In this document: positions 1 through 10,139 of the stretch, piece by piece
Layout of the letters: every line of letters begins with the position of its first letter
Position numbering within the stretch: the stretch's first letter is position 1
Assembly: GCA_036852015.1 (NCBI GenBank)
Contig: JAANDG010000299.1
Span: forward strand, 1-64,000
Length of the DNA stretch: 64,000 nt
From: Pelodera strongyloides
Lineage: Eukaryota > Nematoda > Chromadorea > Rhabditida > Rhabditidae
Direction: 5' to 3'
Notes under the pieces: model-generated
Told to the model about the DNA's origin: nothing
Databases searched by the model: none
Seen by the model: the letters and a program-made list of their open reading frames with translations, nothing else
Translations under genes and position numbers: made by a program

Positions 1-192
1 GCATGTGTCATTCAGCAGTGATCGATTGTTCTGCAATTTGGCGGTTAGTTTTTGATCTTTGCATCTAGCTGGTCTAGCTCTTCCTAAACATAACCTAGAC
101 TCGAGCAATTAGAATTCGCTCAATATTCAGCACATGTGTGTCGGTTACTGTATTTTGGACAATCAATTGATTAAATTTTAAATTGACGGTGA

Positions 193-249
193 ACGGATTT
201 GAACCCGCGCCCTGCGCTTTCGAGTCAAACCCTCTACCTGTTGCGCCAA
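193..249 (-). repeat. tRNA-derived (SINE-like) fragment
   Basis: Read on the minus strand, this stretch has a polymerase III A-box-like segment (TGGCGCAACAGGTAGAGG) followed by a B-box-like segment (GGTTCAAATCC). This is the internal promoter layout of a tRNA. The arms do not pair into a proper cloverleaf, so it is more likely the head of a SINE than a working tRNA gene. Confidence 0.5.
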
Positions 250-255
250 GAAGTA

Positions 256-530
256 AGCTTACATTCAAATTCAATAACCGTTTTAATTGGAGTGCTTGAA
301 TGAATATGTACTTTATTCACCATGGTTACGGACCCCCCCCCCTTTTTTTTGGGGAGTGTACCTGAGTACCGTATCTCGATAGGATTGGGATTACACAATG
401 AAATAATTATGGGTTTAACTTTAGTTGTCGCTCATACCTGATGATGAGAGAGAGTGAAGCGTCGACGTCTTCTGCGCCTGTTGTGGCTGCAAGTTCTGCG
501 GCTCCCGTTGTTGCGGCGTCGAATTTTTTC
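256..530. repeat. Direct repeat, copy 1 (matches 1017-1290)
   Basis: About 270 bases nearly identical to 1017-1290, including a run of C followed by a run of T and the first part of the WASHC3 exon with its GCTCCCGTTGTT units. The copy breaks off inside the exon and runs into unrelated sequence, where the coding frame soon meets a stop. It is best read as a local segmental duplication that produced a truncated exon copy. Confidence 0.85.
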
Positions 531-1016
531 ATATCATCCATAATCGGCTGCTCGACTTTCTTCAGTCTTGTACAAGTACAGTAATACCGCGAATTCTTTA
601 CAAAACATACATAATTAAATACACAAACATTCATTTTATTCTTGTTTTTTTAGGTCACATCGCATACAAACTCAATGACAAATGACAATAAAAAAATCCT
701 TTCTGATCCTGGCCGACTCCGTCTTTCATTACTTTCATACTGTAGTGCACCACACATCGGAGATTTAAGAGAGCTGACTTTTATTGCATATTTCACCTTT
801 ATTTGTAGAGTACATCACAACGAGAAACAATAACAACAATTTGAGGAAAAAATCATTTTTTATTCATAATAATAGCTCTTTTTTCTTGCGTGAAGACCAA
901 ATTTTTTCCTGCTCCTGGGGAGTAAGGGTCCACATTTTGAGGGTCCCGGGCTCCTGAAAATAGGCATTTTGGGAGTAAGGATAATATTTTTTCCGGTACT
1001 TCTTGACCTATGAGTA

Positions 1017-1290
1017 CGCTTACATTCAAATTCAATAACCGTTTTAATTGGAGTGCTTGAATGAATATATGTACTTTATTCACCATGGTTACGGACCCCC
1101 CCCCCTTTTTTTTTTGGGGAGTGTACCTGAGTACCGTATCTCGATAGGATTGGGATTACACAATGAAATAATTATGGGTTTAACTTTAGTTGTCGCTCAT
1201 ACCTGATGATGAGAGAGAGTGAAGCGTCGACGTCTTCTGCGCCTGTTGTGGCTGCAAGTTCTGCGGCTCCCGTTGTTGCGGCGTCGAATT
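1017..1290. repeat. Direct repeat, copy 2 (matches 256-530)
   Basis: Second member of the 270-bp duplication. It contains the intact exon used by WASHC3, so the duplication boundary lies inside coding sequence. The two copies are about 760 bases apart in the same orientation. Confidence 0.85.
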
Positions 1291-2517
1291 TTGTTGCTCC
1301 CGTTGTTGTGGTACAGACGCCGGAACAGCAGAGTGTCCAACCGATTGTGCTTCAAACACCTACTGCTGAACAGAATGGATACCACAATCAAGAACAAGTA
1401 GCAGACGAATCCGCGGTGGAAAATGTGAGTTAGCGAGTTATTTTACAACACAGCGTGGCAATGTTTGTGATGGAGCGAGCATCGTATTTCGCCAGGTAGT
1501 CATCGGAGACAAGTTCGTTTTCTAAGATACGTATTTGTAAGCGGTTTCGTATTGTTGTAGACTGTAGAGACTTAGATGCTTTTTGTGTATTTGTGAGCGG
1601 TTTCGTATTGTTGTAGACTGTAGAGTACCCTTTTGTGGTTTTTAAATGTAGAGCTGGCTCATTTCATTGTTCATTACTTACAGGATTTGCTTTTCATTTA
1701 GAATAATGGCGCTACTGTCACGCCTACTGTCCCAATGGAGGCTCCGGCTGACAATCTTTTGAAGAACAAGGACGATCCAGCATATGCAAAGTATTTCAAG
1801 ATGCTTAAGTTGGTGAGTTCTTAAACCAATCTTGTGCTAATTACGTCAAACATTTATTGTATTGGGTCTGTAGGTGTTATTTTACCATGTGTGGTAGCCT
1901 TCTAAAATCGAATTTTTCGTAATTTTGAGTCTTGCTATTATATATACTGTGTATTTTTTTTAAAGGAATGTATGGCAATTTGTTGCTACTGCTTGTAGAC
2001 GTATCGGAATCTAATAATTATAGGGTGTCGTCGTGGCCGGCATAAAGCAGAAAATGATGACCGAGGGAGTTGATCCGAATATTTTGGAGTATGTTTATTT
2101 TTCATTCTTTATTTATCGTTTGGAATTTGCTTCCTTTTTGGAAACTGTATAGTGTTCGTGCAACGTGTATTTTGTACAATGTGCCTAGTAAATAGTGTAT
2201 ATATATACTCACTGCACTGACCGTACGCGGTGATATGCTTTGGTGATATGCTCTTGCAAACTACTTGTGCTAAATTCATTTCTATTCTGTGGGCTGATAC
2301 TTCGGGACTGTTTTTTTATATAACGTTTTATTCAAAGCAGAAAAATGGAAAAGAAAGAGATAAACACACACAGGCTAGGCACGTTTAAGATAATTGATTT
2401 TGAGAATATAGGTTTTTTTGCGTATGTTCGTTATCGTTAGTTATTTTCAGTGATCCGGAGGGCATATCCGAAAACGCTCATTCATCAACGACGAGAGAAG
2501 ATGAAGAATCAAACTGA
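1190..2517 (+). CDS. WASHC3: WASH complex subunit 3 (CCDC53), C-terminal part
   Basis: Subunit of the WASH complex, which activates Arp2/3 on endosomes. Exons: about 1190/1206-1424, 1702-1812, 2024-2088 and 2451-2517 (stop TGA), with GT-AG introns whose phases agree. The conserved core reads KNKDDPAYAKYFKMLKLG, then VVVAGIKQKMMTEGVDPNIL and DDPEG, matching the family pattern of a YAKYLKM segment, then a GIKxKM/EGxDPxxL WH2-like segment, then an acidic Ser/Glu tail. The exon before it encodes a low-complexity Ala/Pro/Val/Gln linker (APVVAASS repeats), as in other members. The N-terminal coiled coil is not in the window and is presumably to the left. The start of the first listed exon is uncertain: an acceptor ttag lies at 1186-1189, and ATG ATG at 1206 could also start a short isoform. 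Confidence 0.85.
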
Positions 2518-2861
2518 ATTCTTCCTGGTCTTTTATCGTAGGAGCTTGTATTTATATTTATTTGTAACGATAGGTAAATGGATGTATTTATTAATTGTTT
2601 CGCCTGTTGTTAGCTGAAAATGTCTGTGTCATTTTTATTCGCAAAGAATCATAGGGAAATCTGAGGTCAATAATTATGTATATTATTTACTGAGTGAATG
2701 GAACCTTTTTATTAATGGTATCTTATATGTGAGCTAATTTATTTACATAAATACCTTACTTTCTTATCTTACAATCTTAGTAGAATATGGAGTGGTATGC
2801 TGTGATATTTCATTATGCTGTAGTATAGTCTGTATAGTTATGCAAAAAATGATATAATTTG

Positions 2862-2867
2862 AATAAA
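2862..2867 (+). promoter_or_regulatory. Poly(A) signal for WASHC3
   Basis: AATAAA about 345 bases after the WASHC3 stop codon, in AT-rich 3' UTR-like sequence. It is the first good hexamer on this strand after the stop. Confidence 0.5.
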
Positions 2868-3014
2868 TATTACTTTTTTATTTATCTTACTGTGTTTTGG
2901 ATGCGGTTTACCACCGATTTTCTACATTGGAATTTGAGTTTCCCTTTTAGCACATGTGATGATTTGTGGTTGAATGTATTGATGTGTACTTTCCTATGTT
3001 ATGTTATTTTGATA

Positions 3015-3329
3015 TTAATCATCGAGTGTTTCTTTTATTCTTATTCTTATTTTTATTTCTCTGTCTCTGTGTTCGTAGTTCGTAGTTGAAAGGAGGACAG
3101 TGCCCTTTGCCTTTGGCAATGAAGCAAGGTCATGCATGCCGCCAGTAGATTCATTCTTTCGATTGGGAACATATTGATCATGTCTTAGAGGGTCACTTGT
3201 GCTCGTCTTATCTGGTTCTGTTGCTTCAACTTTTGATGTTAAATAGTTGGTATTTTTTGTCAGTTTCTTGAAACTTGAACCACCACAACCAGCCGAACCA
3301 AACCTGTGGGTACTTTTTTTCGTAAACAC
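3015..3329 (-). CDS. Open frame of unknown significance
   Basis: A 104-codon open frame on the minus strand, Lys/Thr/Ser-rich, with no recognised domain and no convincing splice partners. It overlaps the region just downstream of the WASHC3 poly(A) site. It may be a chance frame or the end of an unrecognised gene. Confidence 0.15.
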   Translation of the reverse strand: MFTKKSTHRFGSAGCGGSSFKKLTKNTNYLTSKVEATEPDKTSTSDPLRHDQYVPNRKNESTGGMHDLASLPKAKGTVLLSTTNYEHRDREIKIRIRIKETLDD

Positions 3330-3440
3330 AAAAACTGTGAGTTATCCGCTCTGTTTTTTTTTAGTAATTTAAAATTTTAACGCACCACACTGCCAACTTG
3401 TAGTTTCTTTCGTGAACAACCGTTGGTAGAAGTGTAGAAC

Positions 3441-3665
3441 ACTACCCCATTTTGCAAATATACTACCCCAAAATAAAATATACTACCACTACTATTTTAG
3501 GGATTTTACTACCCCTTAACCTGGGGTAGTTTTCGTAACTGGGGGTAGTATTTTTACATTTTGGGGTAGTATTTGTGCAGAATATTTTTTCGAAAAATAC
3601 TACCCCTTTGTTGTGGGGTAGTATATTCCCGATTTGGGTAGTATACTACACTGGGGTAGTATTCT
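3441..3665. repeat. Cluster of ACTACCCC / GGGGTAGT motifs
   Basis: Roughly ten copies of the octamer in both orientations lie within about 225 bases. Left-half copies mostly read ACTACCCC and right-half copies GGGGTAGT, so the block can fold on itself. There is no coding potential. It looks like a small inverted-repeat element built from a simple motif. Confidence 0.7.
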
Positions 3666-4810
3666 ACATTTTTACCACAACCGTTTAATATTGAGCACTC
3701 TCTTTACTTTCCTTATGCTAAATGTAAAAATATAGTTAACGGTCTCAACAGAACACAAACTGAGGCGTCCATCAGTCTCACAGTCCTATTCTTATAAAGA
3801 CTTTCTTTTTTTCAAAACTTTTGTGGGACACCGAATTGTGTAACCTCGTTTTACCCACGAGGAGAAAAGATTAAAATTTCCTTTGAGCGAGCTGCCTAAT
3901 GGTTTCGTTTCGTGGTGTGCAAAACAAATAGCTAATACCGTATACCGTCTCATTGTTCGTTTCAAGCTTTAACCCGCGAATGTTTTAATCAGGTTCCTTC
4001 CTCTCTGTCCCCCCCCCCTCGATCCTAATGTTGTGAACCTCCAAAATGTACTACTCTACCAACTTGCCGGAGAGACCTCTCTTTGCGTCGTTTGCATGTT
4101 TTGCATTATCCAATACTGTACGAGCGGAAATACGGCCACATTTTTATTGCGCTGTCTTGGTATGCCATAAATGGATTCCCTCTTCCCTTTATTGTGATCT
4201 TGCTCGCTTTTTCTACCGCGTCGGACTAATTAGCTTTGGAATTTGGAAGGAGAGCAGCTAGTGGAGCCTTTTTACTCCGGCACGTTTTAGGTTTTAGTCT
4301 TTTAGTATCATGTTTATTGTAGTCGGAGCCGTCGGACATGTAGTCTTTAGTAGATCAGGATCAGCAGCAGAAGCGAAGCCATTTGTTGTCATGTCTGAAC
4401 CTTTTTTGCATTTGTGATTGCAAACGCGAAACGTTAATGATGAGAACACATTGGCATTGAGACTTAGTGACTGAGCTGTTAAGTGATTGCGTCTTGTCTT
4501 ACATTAGGACATCGTGTACTTCTTTCGTTTCGTTTATGACGTTCACTCTTATGTACTTGTGCTTAACAACTTGTTCTAGACCATTTCACAGATTTCTGGC
4601 AAGGCTAGGCTAGGGCTAGCGGTCACTTTAGTAGTGTAGTTGTAGTTGTAAACACTTAACGCGCTCGCGTTCCCGTTCATGCGCGCGCGGATGATCATTA
4701 GCGGCCCGGCCGTGACTCACACCACTCTCCCGCCGCTTGTATTGAATTCCGTATAGGAAGTAGCAATATTATTGTTGTCGGTTTTTTTGTCTTCCGCTTC
4801 TCTAGTCTTA

Positions 4811-4812
<2 letters not shown>

Positions 4813-4861
<49 letters not shown>
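4813..4861. repeat. (TA)n microsatellite before a 3' splice site
   Basis: About 49 bases of pure TA repeat ending nine bases before the acceptor ATTCAG at 4865-4870. Confidence 0.9.
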
Positions 4862-4866
<5 letters not shown>

Positions 4867-4870
4867 TCAG

Positions 4871-5627
4871 AAAAATGGGAAATACACGGGAAGAAATAGC
4901 AAAGAGCACTGCTCAATGGAAGATGGTGTTCCGTGCCTTGGGGTGCGTCCCTGATCGGGACGCACCGGCACCACATCATCTGCTTCATCTTCTACCCGAT
5001 ATTTCGGCAGGGAAACTAACATCCATGTTCTCGTCAAGGAAATATCGCCGGAAGAACACGCGAAGCTTTAATGATGCTGTTCGTTGGTTCATTAACGTAA
5101 GTTGAACAATTTTTATACTTAAGTCAAAATTCGTCTGTTTCTAGTGGGATATATATATATATATAATATATATATATATACCAGCCGTTCGAAGGGCCCT
5201 ACGGGCTCTTCTCCGACTGGAGGAATCGGCCTTCGGCCGATTGTTCCCTATTTAAAAAGGATTGCTAGAATTTAAAAAGTTAACTCTCGTTTCTTTCTCC
5301 TCCCACACAATCACACGTCTCTGATTGTGGAAACGTATAATAATCAGTTTGGATCACCACTTGACTAATGCTACCATGCAGATTTGCTATTGAAGCTGCT
5401 GTATGTAGGGCAGAGGATTGTCCTTGTGATAAGCTAGCATAGCTCAGCAGGTAGAGCTTTGGACTGTGAAGCGAGAGATTGTGTGCTGCTGTGGGTTCGA
5501 ATCCCGCCAGCGGCAAAGATTTTGTATGTTCTCATTCGATTTGAATAGAAAATTTTCTCTATGAAAGGATTTCGTTGCCGTACAACGCGGCTTTCAAACA
5601 AAAAAAAAACTTTCCTTTATATAATAT

Positions 5628-5693
<66 letters not shown>

Positions 5694-8600
5694 AAGAGGA
5701 AAGAAAAACGCGGTTCTCGCTGATTGTAACTCTTTTTCAATTTCAGGAAAATGAGCCCAGCCGAACTTCTATGGGGGAAGGAGCAGGCTATGCGGACGTT
5801 GACGAAGCAGGGCAAGGAGCAGAAACAATTGAGGCGCCTCGTTCAACCTGTCAAGGAAATGCGGTATGTGCTAGTTTTCACCATTTTAATTTTACAATAG
5901 ACTGTATTGTCAGTGCGGCGCTCTAACAATGCAGTCTGACATGTCAATTCCTTAGCTTTTAGGATTAGCAGCAACTACGAATCCATCATCTGGGACCGTA
6001 TGCAAGTATAAGGAAGGGTTGCCCCTTTGTAGGAGAATTCATTTTTTTGATTTTAGTCAACTCCTTTTCCGAAATTTTCAGGCCTCACCTGTTCCTTACG
6101 AACTGCTAGACTCACCAAAACGACAGAAGAAGATGCAAGAATTTCGTAAAAAAAAGGAAGGTAAAGCTGTTCTTGTCACTTCGGTGAATCGGATTGATTT
6201 AGCTAATTTGATTATTTATTTTTATGTACTTGTTCCCCAATAACCCCAATGTGAAGCTTTATGTCCTTGTATTACTGTTATTTTTTCATGCGATACCACG
6301 TTGGGTTTCACGGTAAATGAAATTTGTGTGCTGTTTTTGTGCCGCTCATGTCTCTTGCGCCCCATATGAGCGCCAAGCTTTTCTCATTGTTATCTGAACC
6401 GTGCCTTTCTTTCTTGTGTCTATTTTGTTTGGTGTACGTGTACGGTACTCAATCTCAGTTGTTTGTTCAGAAACTGCAAATTGTAGTGAGTAGTGTTATG
6501 CTGTGAAGTAAGAAGCGTCGACTAGGTGTCTCGTTGTGCGTGCCGCACTCATTAACCAACTATAATAAACACATGGTTTTATTTAGAAATGTCGAAATCG
6601 TCGTTCCTGAAGGCCCCAATTAGGCAGTCTTCAACTCTCATTCCACCCGAGTTTAGCGATGTAAGATTATTATTAATTATTATTATTGTTGACATATTCG
6701 GATTCCGATATTATCTAACCAATCTCTCTATATTAGTATCTACCCATGACCGGGGATGGTACTTTGGAGAGTTGAATGGAAAGAAGGGAGTCTTTCCGGA
6801 TAACTTTGTCGAACTCGTTAAGGTTTGCGGTAATTATGTATAAATTGTCAATTATCCTGACATTACAGTACCCTATATTTCTCCCTTGATATGGTAGATG
6901 AAATTAGACGTAATTAATATACAAGGAGTTTGTTGGTTTGTTCACGCCCAGTGTGTTACTGAATGCGGACTTTGACGTTAATAATTAGTTAAAGAAAAAC
7001 TTGTTGCTCGTGCTTTCCGTTAGCTTGTGTAAACCCGTGAATCTTTTTGAAATATGGTCATATCCTTCAATAATGTGTTAAAAATTGGCCCATTCGATGA
7101 AATGATGTAATTCACCATGTTAGGTGCCCGTGTCAGCGTCTCCCGTACTGACGGTGCGCGCCAGTGAAAAGCCTCCCGCAAAACCGCCCGGTGGTTCCGC
7201 TCCGGTACTGCCCCTTGCGCCTCCGTCCGTGCCCGCCAAGCCACCCAAGAATGTTTTATCAAATACCAGGTGATTCTGAAGTCGTAACTTCTCTTTTTAA
7301 TTATTGTTTGTTTTGTATTTACGATAGTTTGTGTCCCGTCACTGTGTAAGGCGAACACCATGACGTAAGAGCGTTTTTTCTAGAATTTATCACACATTTC
7401 ATCGCGTGGAATGTCCAGAAACTTCTGGCGGAGGTGGCATATCGGAATTGAAGAAGCTACTCATGTCGCAGGTTGGGAGTTTATCCCTTTCATAGCCTAA
7501 GCCCGCTGACGAGCTCACCGGCGAACCACCACCGGAATTAGAATATTGCATAAATTTAGAGGGCTCATGGCTGAACCACCTCCGGAATTAGCATATAATG
7601 TATGGGAAACCCGGAGATGGTATGAGAAATTTATTAGACACGTATCACAAATACAGAAAATTACGCGAATCACCTCCGGACTCACCGGCGAGGTTTATGC
7701 CCTATAGATTCTCGAGTGTGTTAGGCATTTTCTCCCAACGATGACAACGATATCTTGGATATCATATCATTTATTGTCAACGTTTCGCGCGTTAGCCATC
7801 TCGATAGATAAAGGTGGAGGTGATTTAGATGTTACTTGCTATGTGTTGTGCTAGCCCACTTTTTCAAAACCTGTTCAGGCGCCGAATACGACGCTGGTCA
7901 ATTCGCCTAGAAGTGCGACTAGCCCAAATGTAGTGATTCTTATATTTTGATGGTTTAATTTTGTTTGCCAAAAACTCATCACATGTGAGGGCTTGGTGTG
8001 TGTGGGGTTTGACTTTGGCATATTGGTACACGTGATGATGATGATTGGCCTGACTTCAAGCATCATGTGTGAAGCAATTTTCAGCTGAGTCCCGGCACGC
8101 AATCCGCTCACGGTTTGAAGATAACGCTGCAGCTGCACCTGGATGTGGATAACCTGTATCAAAAAAATCAGGCAGATGGACGGAACGGTACATTACTGAT
8201 TTAGCTGTTTTTTTAGTGCTTTATTTGTGTTTTATTTTACCAGGACCATTATTGATTATTGGGAGCCGGCTACACACGCTGCTTATTTACTTTTTTTGTG
8301 AACGAATATATTTCAGCCAACTTGGATGAAATGCGAAAACAGTTGAAATGTAGCTGTCTGGTTGATCAGCACACTTTGGATAGAGCAACTCTGTCAAACG
8401 TCAGTGAAGGAAGTGGAAGTTCCCGGTAAATATTTTTCATCCTTTCATGCGCTACATTGATATTCAGCGGATCCGGAAATGAATGTTTGTATAAGTGTTT
8501 GAATAGTTTTAATGCACCGAAAAGGGAAGCACTTATATGGTTATTTAATAGTTTCCAGTTTCCATGCACCACATTTGTATTAATTGTCTGGTTACAATAT

Positions 8601-9006
8601 CTGCTCCACTCCATCATGACTCTACTTCAAAGGCGGTTGCACTGCTACTGTTACACAGGCGTTTATAACATGACGGTGTTCTGTGTTCATAACTGTCTGT
8701 ATCTCGGGTGTGATCCACCTCCCAATTTGGATGCGTTGGACCCGTACCGTGACAGCAATCGTCCAGTATTAAGGCTTTCCACCAACCCTTCATTCTTCTT
8801 AGATCTTAGGAGTCAGGATGATCCGAAGGTGAGTGTTTGTGAGTATACTTTTTTCGGACCCAATTCATCGCGTTCTTGTTGGGTAAAAACTTTTTCTTCA
8901 TTTCCTTCTTTGAGCCATCTAATTGTACATTCAGATGATTCACACAAGGACATCAGATGACCACGGACAAAACAGACACCATCAGCAAGAGCATAGGAAC
9001 AGGTAA
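4871..9006 (+). CDS. SH3/proline-rich adaptor-like protein (CD2AP/CIN85-like), multi-exon
   Basis: Proposed exons: 4871-5096 (ATG 4875), 5747-5863, 6082-6160, 6587-6660, 6737-6822, 7124-7269, 7384-7471, 7879-7929, 8085-8187, 8317-8425, then 8633-8828 or a 19-base exon 8810-8828, and 8935-9006 (stop TAA). Phases agree at every junction except 6660/6737. Exon 6737 encodes the second half of an SH3 domain (DRGWYFGELNGKKGVFPDNF), closest in type to CD2AP/SH3KBP1 SH3 domains. The next exon is proline-rich (KPPAKPPGG, PSVPAKPPKN), as after the third SH3 of CIN85. The first SH3 half is not visible. The N-terminal exons and the downstream exon containing QLHLDVDNLYQKN are not recognised. The adaptor role in endocytosis/actin is inferred from the SH3 and proline-rich layout only. 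Confidence 0.5.
5151..5179. repeat. (TA)n microsatellite
   Basis: Short interrupted TA repeat inside the first intron of the SH3-like gene. Confidence 0.8.
5435..5514 (+). repeat. tRNA-like element, probably SINE head
   Basis: A-box-like AGCTCAGCAGGTAGAG and a perfect B box (GGGTTCGAATCCCGCC) are spaced as in a tRNA. The anticodon stem does not pair well and the 5' and 3' ends match only partly. It lies in an intron of the SH3-like gene. A degenerate tRNA or SINE head is more likely than a functional tRNA. Confidence 0.5.
5631..5690. repeat. (TA)n microsatellite before a 3' splice site
   Basis: About 60 bases of TA repeat, 56 bases upstream of the acceptor at 5746. Confidence 0.9.
7500..7830. 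other. Intron with degenerate inverted/direct repeats
   Basis: Between exons ending 7471 and starting 7879 there are repeated segments containing CTCACCGGCGA and ACCxCCGGAATTAG in two or three places. The pattern suggests an eroded mobile element. No coding exon seen. Confidence 0.4.
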
Positions 9007-9335
9007 ACCAAAACAAGCTCTTGAACTCTTGAATATCTCAAGTTCTAGATCTACGCTATGTTGTTGTTATTTTACTACTGACTACTGTAGCGGGGAAGTG
9101 GGTGCATGTGTGTAACCCGAAATTCTGTCGTCGAGAAGCGCTGACATTGCTTGGTGCGTAAACCTTACACCAACCATGACTGTAACACATTTGTATATTT
9201 CAGTGACTCTTATCATAGATTATTTATGTTTTAACGACTAAGGTATACTGACAATCTTCATTTGCGCTCGGTATTCCCTATTCCCTGCCTGCAAGTTGGA
9301 TACCTCATACCTGACTACTGTTGTAAGGGTCTTAA

Positions 9336-9790
9336 TACTTACACGGTACCATAGAACGGTAACTATTACCGATACATAATGGGGTTTCCAAGTATTGAAA
9401 ATTTACAGTATCTTGGCACTACACGAGAATATTTTTTTTAGTTTTTCATATTATATGCAAGTTTGTGCAGAAATACGGTAATATTGACATAATCACACCG
9501 ATTTTTTGGGATACTTGCAAACCCCATAAACTGTTCTTAGTCATATAGCCAGTGGCAACCAGGAAGTTACCTCTGGCTTGGCGAATGTGGGGTCTAAAAA
9601 TTGTAAGAAAGAAGTATGGTCATCTGCTCTTATAGTCGACGCGTTGCTCGGCAGCTGCATATGTTCAAATCTAGGTTTAGTTAGTTTATTAGTGTGTGTA
9701 TTTAGATGGGATTACTATCCCAAAAGGGGCGTGGTTGCAGGAGATACCAATCCTAAAATTAGTCGGGCCCTAATTAGCACACACGATCGG
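9336..9790. repeat. Interspersed repeat copy A (pair with 14147-14560)
   Basis: Shares a left segment (CTTACACGGTACCATAGAAC) and a right segment of about 250 bases (starting near 9535, with GTCGACGCGTTGCTCGGC and CCAAAAGGGGCGTGG) with 14147-14560. It is interrupted by an unrelated inverted-repeat insert at 9379-9526. Confidence 0.8.
9379..9526. mobile_element. Short inverted-repeat element (MITE)
   Basis: Begins ATGGGGTTTCCAAGTAT and ends with the near-complement ATACTTGCAAACCCCAT, about 148 bases, no ORF. The paralogous repeat at 14147-14560 lacks it, so it is an insertion. Confidence 0.7.
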
Positions 9791-9964
9791 GCCCTAATTC
9801 AAGCAAGAGTCTAGTAAGAATGATGCGAGCCATTGCAGTTGTTACAATACCTACAGCGAGACTACCATAGTCCCCCCCACAATCTTTGTTAGATAACGCC
9901 CTCTAATCCTGCACATAAAAAGCGCTCCTGTGGTACCCGGCCCGGATAAATTCCACCAACCGGC

Positions 9965-10068
9965 ATGTCCACCGAAGGCAAGAGTGAGTTTTTTTTTAAA
10001 AAATAATAGTTTTTTAAAAAATAATAGTTTTTTTAGCTGTCCAGTGTGTATACCAAATAGTAATTGTA

Positions 10069-10139
<71 letters not shown>

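Noticed and set aside
5435..5514. Functional tRNA gene
   Set aside because: The A and B boxes are good, but the anticodon and acceptor stems do not pair, so it was listed as a SINE-like repeat.
9923..9983. Proline-rich continuation of the SH3-like gene (APVVPGPDKFHQPACPPK)
   Set aside because: The phase fits, but the preceding exon reads directly into a TAA stop. The same bases are better explained as the first exon of the next gene, whose ATG frame joins the following exon.
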